Assembly (NCBI GenBank): GCA_902795715.1
Contig: CADBME010000464.1
Coordinates: 1-5,334, forward strand
Source of the DNA: an uncultured Lachnospiraceae bacterium
GTDB taxonomy: Bacteria > Bacillota_A > Clostridia > Lachnospirales > Lachnospiraceae
Length of the DNA stretch: 5,334 nt
Reading direction: 5' to 3'
Part shown: positions 1 through 5,334 of the stretch, piece after piece
Layout: each line of letters opens with the position of its first letter
Position numbering within the stretch: the first letter of the stretch is position 1
Program-made: the position numbers and the translations under genes
Notes under the pieces: generated by a model
What the model was told of the DNA's origin: nothing
Databases searched by the model: none
What the model saw: the letters and a program-made list of their open reading frames with translations, nothing else

Positions 1-33
1 ACAAAGTGGGACGATATGATGCGTCCCCATTGT
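1..33. repeat. GC-rich imperfect hairpin cut by the window edge
   Basis: Plus-strand GGGACG (8-13) and CGTCCC (22-27) form a perfect 6-bp stem with an 8-nt loop. Allowing a bulge at 7 and one mismatch, it continues with 6:28 and then 1-4 pairing with 30-33 up to the window end. The motif GGGGAC also occurs twice in tandem on the minus strand (37-32 and 28-23). No U-run is visible for a terminator. It may be a truncated REP-like or other dispersed repeat downstream of the kinase-like gene, or part of a terminator. Confidence 0.5.
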
Positions 34-39
34 CCCCCT

Positions 40-654
40 TTATGCTTCTTTTAAATCTACCGCGCTTTTTATGATGTCTACCGCGCCGTCTACTCCGAAA
101 ATGCCTGTGTCTATGCTCAGGTTGTAGTTCTTGAGCTCTCCCCATTTCCTGGAGGTGTAGTAGTTGTAATAACCGGATCTTTGTTTATCCATCTTCACCG
201 CGGTTTCTTCAACCTTGTCCATGGGGATCTGATATTCCTGGTGGATTCTTTCTTTCTTGAATTCCATGGGGGCATGGATAAAGACGTTAAGGCAGTTGTC
301 ATAATTTCTCAGTGCATAGTCGGCGCAGCGGCCCACAATGATGCAGGGGCCTTCGTCGGCTACTTTTTTGATGGCGTCAAAGGATGCCAGGAAGACTTTC
401 TGGTTTAAGGGCATGTCAAAGGATGCTGCGTTATAGCCTAAGGCGTAAGGGTCCATAACGAGGGAATACAGAAAACTTGTGGTTGGTTTCTCATCAAAGC
501 TCTCGAACATTTCTTCGCAGATTCCGCTTTCTTTTGCGGCAATCTTTAGTAATTCCTTATCGTAGAATGGTATGTCGTAATATTTTGCAAGTTTTCTTCC
601 GACTTCCCGTCCTCCGCTTCCGTACTGTCTTCCCACTGTGATGATCGTTTTCAT
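40..654 (-). CDS. Cytidylate kinase-like family protein
   Basis: This is a P-loop nucleotide kinase-like protein of the Cytidylate_kin2 type, 204 residues and complete. The N-terminal GRQYGSGGREVGRKLA (8-23) is the glycine-rich phosphate loop. It differs from a canonical Walker A by having Gly-Gly-Arg where Gly-Lys-Ser/Thr is expected, which is usual in this family. FYDKELL follows at 30-36. VGRCADY at 107-113 and DKQRSGYYNYYTSRKWG at 156-172 correspond to the substrate and lid region with conserved Arg, Tyr and Trp, and the NLSIDTG motif at 178-184 closes the domain. The middle (about 54-85) is variable. No signal peptide or membrane segment is visible. The family resembles CMP kinase, but its substrate is not established and this need not be the housekeeping Cmk. 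It lies 63 nt after ribF behind its own predicted promoter, though read-through from the operon is not excluded because no terminator intervenes. It ends in TAA just before a GC-rich hairpin. Confidence 0.9.
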   Translation of the reverse strand: MKTIITVGRQYGSGGREVGRKLAKYYDIPFYDKELLKIAAKESGICEEMFESFDEKPTTSFLYSLVMDPYALGYNAASFDMPLNQKVFLASFDAIKKVADEGPCIIVGRCADYALRNYDNCLNVFIHAPMEFKKERIHQEYQIPMDKVEETAVKMDKQRSGYYNYYTSRKWGELKNYNLSIDTGIFGVDGAVDIIKSAVDLKEA

Positions 655-660
655 GATCTC

Positions 661-666
661 CCTCCT
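661..666 (-). promoter_or_regulatory. Strong ribosome binding site of the cytidylate kinase-like gene
   Basis: AGGAGG lies 6 nt before the ATG at 654, the best Shine-Dalgarno match and spacing in the window. It fixes the start and suggests efficient translation. Confidence 0.88.
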
Positions 667-679
667 TCCTTTTCATTCC

Positions 680-694
680 AATTCTTTAAGAATT
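680..694. repeat. 15-bp palindrome at the predicted transcription start
   Basis: AATTCTT (680-686) and AAGAATT (688-694) are perfect inverted arms around the single base 687. The palindrome overlaps the downstream half of the -10 and the predicted start site, a typical repressor position. It is AT-rich, so chance occurrence is possible. Confidence 0.5.
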
Positions 695-716
695 ATACCA
701 CAATTTTTGTATAATT
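691..716 (-). repeat. Inverted repeat spanning the promoter, 8-bp arms
   Basis: On the minus strand, AATTATAC (716-709) and GTATAATT (698-691) are perfect inverted copies separated by 10 nt. The downstream arm contains the whole -10 hexamer and the upstream arm lies just after the -35. The arrangement could be an operator. As an RNA hairpin at the end of ribF it would be AU-only apart from one base pair and has no following U-run, so it is a poor terminator. Confidence 0.6.
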
Positions 717-720
717 TCTA
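692..720 (-). promoter_or_regulatory. Predicted sigma-A type promoter for the cytidylate kinase-like gene
   Basis: On the minus strand, TATAAT lies at 697-692 and is preceded by TG at 700-699, giving an extended -10 (TGGTATAAT). A -35-like TAGAAA (4 of 6 matches to TTGACA) lies at 720-715 with a 17-nt spacer. The -35 overlaps the TAG stop of ribF. Transcription should begin near 685-686, leaving a leader of about 30 nt that contains the strong ribosome binding site at 661-666. This is a sequence-based prediction. Confidence 0.75.
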
Positions 721-1641
721 TTGATGTTTTTCCTTATAGGTCCCGGCGTATGCTATATCCTGATCGAGCTGGCTTTTAAGCTGGTCCAGGGATTCAAATT
801 TCTTTTCAGGACGCACATGGTGATGGAATTGAAGTTCCAGATCTTTACCGTAAAGGTCTCCTTCATAATCAAGAAAATATGTTTCTACGTTGGGGGTCTC
901 AGTCCGGTCAACCGTAGGTCTTAAGCCGATATTGGTTACCCCCCAGACCTCTTTCCCGTCGATGTCTGCCGTGGTGATGTAAACCCCTTTTGGAGGAAGA
1001 TACTTATCAGGGTCCAGCGGGATATTGACTGTGGGCACATGGATGGTCCTGCCCAGTTCTTTTCCGTGGATTACTTCACCGCTTATGGTAAAGGGTCTTC
1101 CCAGAAGGCTGGCGGCTTCTTCCATATCTGCTTCTTTTAAGGCTTCCTTGACTCGGGTAGAGCTGACGTCTCTGCCATCTTTTTGCAGTTTGTCAACGAC
1201 AATCAGGTCGTAATCGCAGTCTTCTGCCAGGTAGCGCAGGGTGTCCACATCCCCTGACCGGTTTCTCCCAAAGCGAAAATCTGTACCTACTATTATTTTT
1301 CTGGCTCCGACTTTCCCGATCAGAATACGTCTTACGAAGGTATCCGGCTTCATATTGGCAAATTCCCGTGTGAAAGGATGCTCGATCAGCACGTCGACTC
1401 CTTTTCTCTGGAGAATAGATTTGCGTTCTTCCTTTGTGTATATCTGGTCAGCAGCGCTTTTTTTGCCGAAGAGCCGGGCCGGCGGACGATCGAAGGTAAA
1501 GACCACACTGTTATAATGAAACTTTTTTAAGCGTACAATCTCATCAATCAGCAGTTGATGACCCAGATGAACCCCTTCAAACTTTCCCAGGGCAACTGCA
1601 GTATTGGTAAGATGTATATCTTCCGATGTAATATGCTGCAT
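718..1641 (-). CDS. ribF: Bifunctional riboflavin kinase / FAD synthetase
   Basis: This cytoplasmic enzyme phosphorylates riboflavin to FMN and adenylates FMN to FAD. The 307 residues fit the usual length of 300-320. The N-terminal nucleotidyltransferase domain has ALGKFEGVHLGH with the HxGH motif at 25-28, TFDRPPARLF at 49-58, VGTDFRFGRNRSGD at 118-131 and the SSTRV motif at 160-164. The C-terminal riboflavin kinase domain begins at GRPFTISGEVIHG (181-193). It continues with LGRTIHVPTVNI, in which the PTxN metal and phosphate-binding motif sits at 203-206, then TNIGLRPTV and NVET with the likely catalytic Glu253. The residues before PTVN (His-Val) differ from the more usual Gly-Phe or Gly-Met, but the key Thr and Asn are kept. 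The gene is the last of the tightly packed run from infB. Its TAG stop overlaps the -35 element of the promoter for the following gene. No FMN riboswitch is present in the short upstream gap, so its expression probably follows the operon. Confidence 0.97.
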   Translation of the reverse strand: MQHITSEDIHLTNTAVALGKFEGVHLGHQLLIDEIVRLKKFHYNSVVFTFDRPPARLFGKKSAADQIYTKEERKSILQRKGVDVLIEHPFTREFANMKPDTFVRRILIGKVGARKIIVGTDFRFGRNRSGDVDTLRYLAEDCDYDLIVVDKLQKDGRDVSSTRVKEALKEADMEEAASLLGRPFTISGEVIHGKELGRTIHVPTVNIPLDPDKYLPPKGVYITTADIDGKEVWGVTNIGLRPTVDRTETPNVETYFLDYEGDLYGKDLELQFHHHVRPEKKFESLDQLKSQLDQDIAYAGTYKEKHQ

Positions 1642-1648
1642 ACTTCTT

Positions 1649-1653
1649 TCCTC
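1649..1653 (-). promoter_or_regulatory. Ribosome binding site of ribF
   Basis: GAGGA, within AGAGGA, lies 7 nt upstream of the ATG at 1641. The 34-nt gap after truB is purine-rich on the coding strand and shows no hairpin or promoter. Confidence 0.7.
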
Positions 1654-1675
1654 TTCTTATCTTCGTCTTTTTGGA

Positions 1676-2626
1676 TCAGCAAAAAAAGAGTTTGACCGGT
1701 TTCAGGTAGTTGCCATCTTGCCGGTAAATGCCGATAAAAGCCCCCTTATAGTCATATAATCGGATTTTATCTGCATTTTCACAGCTTCCGGATTCCTTTT
1801 CGGTCTGACAGGACTTTATTCCGTGGAGTTGGCAGAATCGGACAGGTAGAGGGTTCCCGTTGTAGAGGAGATGGTTTCCTTCCTGGTCCACAGTGGCTCC
1901 GGGATAGTTTTCAAAGACCCGGTCAATGGGAAGGAGGATTCCCGATAAGGGATCCGGGTCTTCCTGATTCCTCTCCCCTTCTTCTTTTCTGGCCTGGATC
2001 TGGGAAAGGGTTACAGCCTGGTCGATAGTAAAACGGCCGACCCGGATTCTCTCCAGGGATTCCATACAGCCGCCGCAGCCGGCTTTCTCGCCGATGTCTC
2101 TGCAGAGGCTCCGTATGTAGGTCCCCTTGGAGCATGTCACGGTGAAAATGACTCTTGGAATCTGAATCTCCTCCAAACGGATGTCCAGAATCTTCACAGG
2201 ACAGGCTTTTCTTTCCACCACAATTCCCTGTCTTGCCAGTTCGTAGAGTTTTTTCCCTCCGATTTTTTTTGCTGAATACATGGGCGGAACCTGATCGTAT
2301 TCCCCCACAAAAGCCATGATAATATCCCGGATCTCATCTCCTGTCACAGATACCTCATTTTCCGACAGGATCTTTCCACTGCTGTCTTCGGTATCGGTAG
2401 TAAGCCCAAGAAGTAATGTGGCCCGGTAGCTTTTCTCATGCTCTTCCAGAATGCTGCAGGCTTTTGTCGCTTTTCCCAGACAAACCGGCAGGACCCCGAC
2501 TGCTCCCGGATCGAGAGTGCCGGTATGCCCGATTTTTTTCTGGCCAAGTATTCCCCGTAGTTTGGCTACCACATCATGGGATGTGTATCCGGCTTCTTTG
2601 TATACATTGATAATACCATTTAACAT
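1676..2626 (-). CDS. truB: tRNA pseudouridine(55) synthase
   Basis: TruB isomerises uridine 55 in the T-loop of nearly all tRNAs to pseudouridine and also acts as a tRNA folding chaperone. The 316-residue protein starts with the typical GIINVYKEAGYTSHDVV. Motif GHTGTLDPGAVGVLPV carries the catalytic Asp39. KSYRATLLLG holds the conserved Tyr67, PPMYSAKKIGGKKLYELAR lies at 114-132, and CSKGTYIRSL at 165-174 carries the conserved Arg172. The C-terminal part (about 230-316) resembles the PUA-like tail of Firmicute TruB, ending in IRLYDYKGAFIGIY ... LKPVKLF. Within it, residues about 264-284 look like an extra segment with cysteines 265, 273 and 282. The ATG at 2626 overlaps the end of the nrnA-like gene by 7 nt (ATGTTAA), and no strong ribosome binding site precedes it, so translation probably depends on coupling. 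A 34-nt gap separates it from ribF. Confidence 0.97.
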   Translation of the reverse strand: MLNGIINVYKEAGYTSHDVVAKLRGILGQKKIGHTGTLDPGAVGVLPVCLGKATKACSILEEHEKSYRATLLLGLTTDTEDSSGKILSENEVSVTGDEIRDIIMAFVGEYDQVPPMYSAKKIGGKKLYELARQGIVVERKACPVKILDIRLEEIQIPRVIFTVTCSKGTYIRSLCRDIGEKAGCGGCMESLERIRVGRFTIDQAVTLSQIQARKEEGERNQEDPDPLSGILLPIDRVFENYPGATVDQEGNHLLYNGNPLPVRFCQLHGIKSCQTEKESGSCENADKIRLYDYKGAFIGIYRQDGNYLKPVKLFFC

Positions 2627-3699
2627 AAGCTTTCGTTTTCTTCCGGGTTATTCAGCTGCTCTTCTACGTAAGAAGCAATGCTCATCACGATATCCCTGGG
2701 GTTACCCGGGGCATTGCATCCTGCGGCTCTCTTATGGCCGCCTCCACCAAAAACAGAAGCGATTTTGCTGACATCTACCCGGTCTATGGAACGAAGACTG
2801 ACCTTATAGGACATATCTTCAATCTGATACATGAAAAGGGCAACCTCCACACCCTCCGTAAGCATCAGCTGGGCGACGATTCCTTCCAGATCGGCCTTGT
2901 TCACCTTATAGAAATCAAAGTCTTTTTTTCTGAATACTGAAAAAATCATACGTCCGTCCAGAATCAGAATACTCTCCAGTAAAGCCCGTCCCAGTACAAG
3001 GTTCTGCCGGTAAGTCTTCTCATAATAGGTCCCGTTGATAATCCTTGTCGAATCCACTCCCTTGTCGATCAGAGCTCCGGCAATACGCATGACTTTTCCC
3101 GTTGTGTTATTGTGGCGAAAAACGCCGGTATCGTGAACCAGGCCGGTGTAGAGTGCCTGGGCACATTCCCTTGAAATATAGTCTTCATCCAGAAGATCCC
3201 AGAGGACTTCACAGGTAGAAGAGGCATCCGGCACAACAAAGGCCAGGTCACCGAATCCCTGATTTGTCAGATGATGATCCACGCAGATTCTAAAGGAAGC
3301 TTTTTCAAACCAGGCCTGGAAATCCTTAAGCCTCTCCGGCTCAGAGCAGTCAAGAGCAAAATAGAGATCATAGACCTTATTCTTTTCCTTCTGCTGGCGG
3401 ATACGGTCAGAGTGTTTGAGAAAATTGAATTTGGCGGGAATCGCTTCCAGGAAGAGTGCGACCTCCCTGCCCGGATATCGATCCTCAATATAAGAGCAGA
3501 GTCCCAGGCAGGCTCCGATACTGTCCCCATCCGGGCTCATATGGCCTGAGATAGCAATGCTTTGTGCTTTTTCTATCTGGTCATGCAAAAGCCTGATACC
3601 GGCCTCCAGAGAAGGTGCACCTGTCACGACCATGGCACCCTCCCTGTCCTGAGAATCCTGGTGATCTATGCATATGTCATTCAAGATTTTTTCTGTCAT
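2620..3699 (-). CDS. nrnA: DHH/DHHA1 phosphoesterase, NrnA-type oligoribonuclease / pAp phosphatase
   Basis: Members of this family are manganese-dependent enzymes that degrade RNA oligomers of a few nucleotides (nanoRNA); many also remove the 3' phosphate from pAp. The DHH domain motifs are all visible: GHMSPDGDSIGA (His53, Asp57, Asp59), ALDCSEPERL (Asp117), DHH at 141-143, PDASSTCE at 157-164 and GLVHDTGVFRH with Asp190. The C-terminal DHHA1 domain ends with the substrate-binding loop GGGGHKRAAG at 318-327. All metal ligands appear intact. The length of 359 residues is above the usual 310-340 because of about 22 polar residues before the conserved region. The ATG at 3699 abuts the rbfA TAA and has GAGGA 10 nt upstream. 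A second in-frame ATG at 3633 has GGGAGGG 4 nt upstream and would give 337 residues; the true start is undecided. The 3' end overlaps truB by 7 nt. The family is certain; the exact substrate range is inferred from NrnA. Confidence 0.93.
   Translation of the reverse strand: MTEKILNDICIDHQDSQDREGAMVVTGAPSLEAGIRLLHDQIEKAQSIAISGHMSPDGDSIGACLGLCSYIEDRYPGREVALFLEAIPAKFNFLKHSDRIRQQKEKNKVYDLYFALDCSEPERLKDFQAWFEKASFRICVDHHLTNQGFGDLAFVVPDASSTCEVLWDLLDEDYISRECAQALYTGLVHDTGVFRHNNTTGKVMRIAGALIDKGVDSTRIINGTYYEKTYRQNLVLGRALLESILILDGRMIFSVFRKKDFDFYKVNKADLEGIVAQLMLTEGVEVALFMYQIEDMSYKVSLRSIDRVDVSKIASVFGGGGHKRAAGCNAPGNPRDIVMSIASYVEEQLNNPEENESLC
3638..3644 (-). promoter_or_regulatory. Possible internal ribosome binding site in the nrnA-like gene
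   Basis: GGGAGGG lies 4 nt upstream of the in-frame ATG at 3633 (codon 23 of the long form). It matches the anti-Shine-Dalgarno better than the GAGGA 10 nt before the ATG at 3699. It could mark the real start, giving a 337-residue protein closer to family length, or be a chance G-run in coding sequence. Confidence 0.45.
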
Positions 3700-4083
3700 T
3701 TAGGCATCATCCTCTTTATCTCTTTCATGAAGGGGGGCATTGATCTCATCAATCTTTCTGGACATGTTCACTCCGTATTCTATGGACTGATCCATCACAA
3801 AACGGATGTCCGGTGTGTTTCTTAAATTCACAGTCCGTGCCAGCTCCCTCTTGATAAAACCTTGGGCGCTCTGCAAACCGGCCAGGGTGTCCGCCTGATC
3901 CTGCTCATCACCCAGAACACTGATGTAGGCTTTGCAGGTTTTAAGATCAGGCGCAACTTCTACGGATACAACAGATGTCATGGGGCTGATCCTGGGATCT
4001 TTGATTTCTCTGGAGATAATCCGGCTCAGTTCTCTCATCACTTCCGAATTGATTCTCGTATTTTTCACACTGTTTTTTCTCAT
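3700..4083 (-). CDS. rbfA: Ribosome-binding factor A
   Basis: RbfA is a small KH-fold protein that binds the free 30S subunit near helix 1 of 16S rRNA and assists late maturation, including cold adaptation. The 127-residue product matches the usual length of about 115-130. It opens with RKNSVKNTRIN, followed by a helix ending in IKDPRI (residues 27-32) and the strand SVVSVEVAPDLKTCKAYISVLG. The signature SAQGFIKRELARTVNLRNTPDIRFVMDQSIEYG then covers the second half of the KH domain. The tail is short, charged and probably disordered (HERDKEDDA). I chose the ATG at 4083 rather than the in-frame TTG at 4101 because GGAGGG sits 5 nt before the ATG and family members begin with MRKNS-like sequence. 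The gene lies 24 nt after infB, and its TAA directly abuts the next ATG, so it is almost certainly co-transcribed with both neighbours. Confidence 0.96.
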   Translation of the reverse strand: MRKNSVKNTRINSEVMRELSRIISREIKDPRISPMTSVVSVEVAPDLKTCKAYISVLGDEQDQADTLAGLQSAQGFIKRELARTVNLRNTPDIRFVMDQSIEYGVNMSRKIDEINAPLHERDKEDDA

Positions 4084-4088
4084 AACAG

Positions 4089-4094
4089 CCCTCC
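4089..4094 (-). promoter_or_regulatory. Ribosome binding site of rbfA
   Basis: GGAGGG lies 5 nt upstream of the ATG at 4083, in the 24-nt gap after the infB stop. It settles the rbfA start: a possible TTG start at 4101 lies upstream of this site and would place the site inside the reading frame. Confidence 0.85.
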
Positions 4095-4107
4095 ATTCCA
4101 AAAAGTC

Positions 4108-5334
4108 CTATCTGGGTACTTCCTCCATGACGAAGCACTCGATCTGGTCGCCTTCTTTAATATCATTGTATTTTTCAAAAACAATACCGCACTCAAATCC
4201 GGAACGGACTTCACGGACATCGTCTTTAAAACGCTTGAGAGATGCCAGATTGCCTTCGTAGATGACGATTCCGTCACGGACGATTCTTGCCTGTGAATCT
4301 CTGGTAACCATACCGTCCTGAACATAACATCCGGCGATGGTACCCACTCCGGATGCCTTGTAGGTCTGACGTACTTCCACATGACCGATGACCTTCTCGG
4401 CATAAACCGGATCAAGCATACCCTTCATGGCGGCTTCTATGTCTTCAATAGCCGTGTAAATGACACGGTAAAGGCGCATATCAACCTTTTCCCGCTCAAC
4501 GGCAGCTTTGGCCATGGCATCGGGACGAACGTTAAATCCGATGATAATGGCATTGGAAGCAGATGCCAGAGTTACATCAGATTCATTGATGGCGCCGACA
4601 CCGCCGTGGATTACCTGAATCTTGACTTCCTCGTTGGATAGCTTGACCAGACTCTGACGAACGGCTTCCACAGAACCCTGTACATCAGCTTTGACAACCA
4701 GATTCAGCTCCTTGATATTACCGGCCTGAATCTGATCAAAGAGATCATCCAGGGAAAGCTTGGTTCTGGTGTCTTCAAGCATCTTCTCTCTGCCGTAGGC
4801 AATAAATGCTTCCGCGGTATTTCTGGCTTCTTTTTCCGTATCAAAGGACATCATGACCTCTCCGGAAAATGGAACGTCATTGAGTCCGAGAATCTCAACA
4901 GGAACGGAAGGACCGGCTTCTGTCACACGGTTTCCCTTGTCATCGATCATGGCTCGCACATGGCCGTATACGTGGCCGACACTGATGCTGTCGCCGATTT
5001 TCAGCGTACCCTTCTGGATCAGAATGGTAGCGACCGGGCCGCGGCCCTTATCCAGTTTTGCCTCGATAACAAGACCTCTTGCCTTACGATTGGGATTGGC
5101 TTTTAACTCCATAACCTCTGCGGTAAGGGTAATCATCTCAAGAAGTTCATCGATACCTTCGCCGGTTTTGGCGGATACAGGAACAAAGACAGTATCTCCG
5201 CCCCAATCTTCAGCAATCAGACCGTATTCAGTCATTTCCTGCTTGACACGGTCAATGTTGGCTCCCTCTTTATCGATCTTGTTGACAGCGACAATCACTT
5301 CAACCTCAGCTGCCTTGGCATGGTTGATGGCCTC
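4108..5334 (-). CDS. infB: Translation initiation factor IF-2, C-terminal part (5' end outside window)
   Basis: IF-2 is the cytoplasmic GTPase that brings initiator fMet-tRNA to the 30S subunit and promotes 50S joining. The visible 408 codons run in frame from the window edge to a TAG stop. The GTPase G4 motif NKID lies at visible residues 18-21 and the G5 motif SAKTGEG at 54-60; G1 to G3, including the P-loop, lie beyond position 5334. After them come the beta-barrel domain II ([22 protein letters not shown]), the IF-2 domain III ([17 protein letters not shown] ... [12 protein letters not shown]) and the C-terminal fMet-tRNA-binding barrel, ending in [11 protein letters not shown], which is typical of a complete IF-2 C terminus. 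A GTG at 5298 falls inside the G domain (VIVAVNKID) and is not a real start. The gene heads the row rbfA-nrnA-truB-ribF. Nothing looks damaged. The identification is secure; the partial state comes only from the window cut. Confidence 0.98.
   Translation of the reverse strand, partial: EAINHAKAAEVEVIVAVNKIDKEGANIDRVKQEMTEYGLIAEDWGGDTVFVPVSAKTGEGIDELLEMITLTAEVMELKANPNRKARGLVIEAKLDKGRGPVATILIQKGTLKIGDSISVGHVYGHVRAMIDDKGNRVTEAGPSVPVEILGLNDVPFSGEVMMSFDTEKEARNTAEAFIAYGREKMLEDTRTKLSLDDLFDQIQAGNIKELNLVVKADVQGSVEAVRQSLVKLSNEEVKIQVIHGGVGAINESDVTLASASNAIIIGFNVRPDAMAKAAVEREKVDMRLYRVIYTAIEDIEAAMKGMLDPVYAEKVIGHVEVRQTYKASGVGTIAGCYVQDGMVTRDSQARIVRDGIVIYEGNLASLKRFKDDVREVRSGFECGIVFEKYNDIKEGDQIECFVMEEVPR

Noticed and set aside
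691..716. Rho-independent terminator after ribF
   Set aside because: The 8-bp stem is nearly all A-T and is not followed by a U-run; its overlap with the -10 makes an operator or chance repeat more likely.
1642..1675. Riboswitch or promoter before ribF
   Set aside because: The gap is only 34 nt, purine-rich and without hairpin or -10/-35 elements; an FMN riboswitch would need more than 100 nt.
2451..2771. Plus-strand open frame of 106 codons, with similar plus-strand frames elsewhere
   Set aside because: They lie antisense within truB and the nrnA-like gene, lack ribosome binding sites and recognisable motifs, and look like shadows of conserved coding sequence.
4099..4101. TTG start for rbfA adding six residues
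   Set aside because: The ribosome binding site GGAGGG would fall inside the reading frame, and the ATG at 4083 matches the family N terminus.
4080..4415. Minus-strand frame of 111 codons overlapping the infB 3' end
   Set aside because: It is another frame within the well-conserved IF-2 C-terminal domain and shows no family-like sequence.
5296..5298. GTG start giving a separate 396-residue infB product
   Set aside because: It lies in the middle of the G domain just before NKID, and the frame stays open to the window edge with IF-2-like sequence ([12 protein letters not shown]).

Overview
The window is a stretch of bacterial core genome in which every gene lies on the minus strand, so transcription runs from position 5334 down to position 1. 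Reading in that direction it holds the 3' part of infB (initiation factor IF-2), then rbfA, a DHH/DHHA1 phosphoesterase of the NrnA type, truB, ribF, and last a cytidylate kinase-like gene. The order infB-rbfA-DHH-truB-ribF is the usual downstream half of the nusA-infB operon of Firmicutes. The protein details suggest a clostridial organism, probably Lachnospiraceae: RbfA opens with MRKNSVKNTRIN, TruB carries GTLDPGAVGVLPV, and the Cytidylate_kin2 family protein is common there. The family assignment is inferred from remembered sequence style, not from a search.

Layout: infB (4108-5334) is cut by the window edge and lacks its N-terminal region and the first GTPase motifs. A 24-nt gap holding a clear ribosome binding site leads to rbfA (3700-4083). 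The rbfA stop codon abuts the ATG of the nrnA-like gene (2620-3699), which overlaps truB (1676-2626) by 7 nt. A 34-nt gap leads to ribF (718-1641). These five genes are packed like one transcription unit, with no terminator between them. After ribF, a 63-nt AT-rich gap carries a convincing sigma-A type promoter with an extended -10 and two overlapping inverted repeats, followed by the cytidylate kinase-like gene (40-654). The last 39 bases at the left edge hold a GC-rich imperfect hairpin that may be a repeat or terminator cut by the window end.

The operon combines translation initiation (IF-2), 30S subunit maturation (RbfA), tRNA modification (TruB), short-RNA or pAp clearance (NrnA) and flavin cofactor synthesis (RibF). 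The final gene is a nucleotide kinase-like protein of uncertain substrate and appears able to be transcribed separately.

I see no new multi-gene system, mobile element, CRISPR array or RNA gene. The points most worth a second look are the palindromic promoter before the kinase-like gene, the truncated hairpin at positions 1-33, and the undecided start of the nrnA-like gene.
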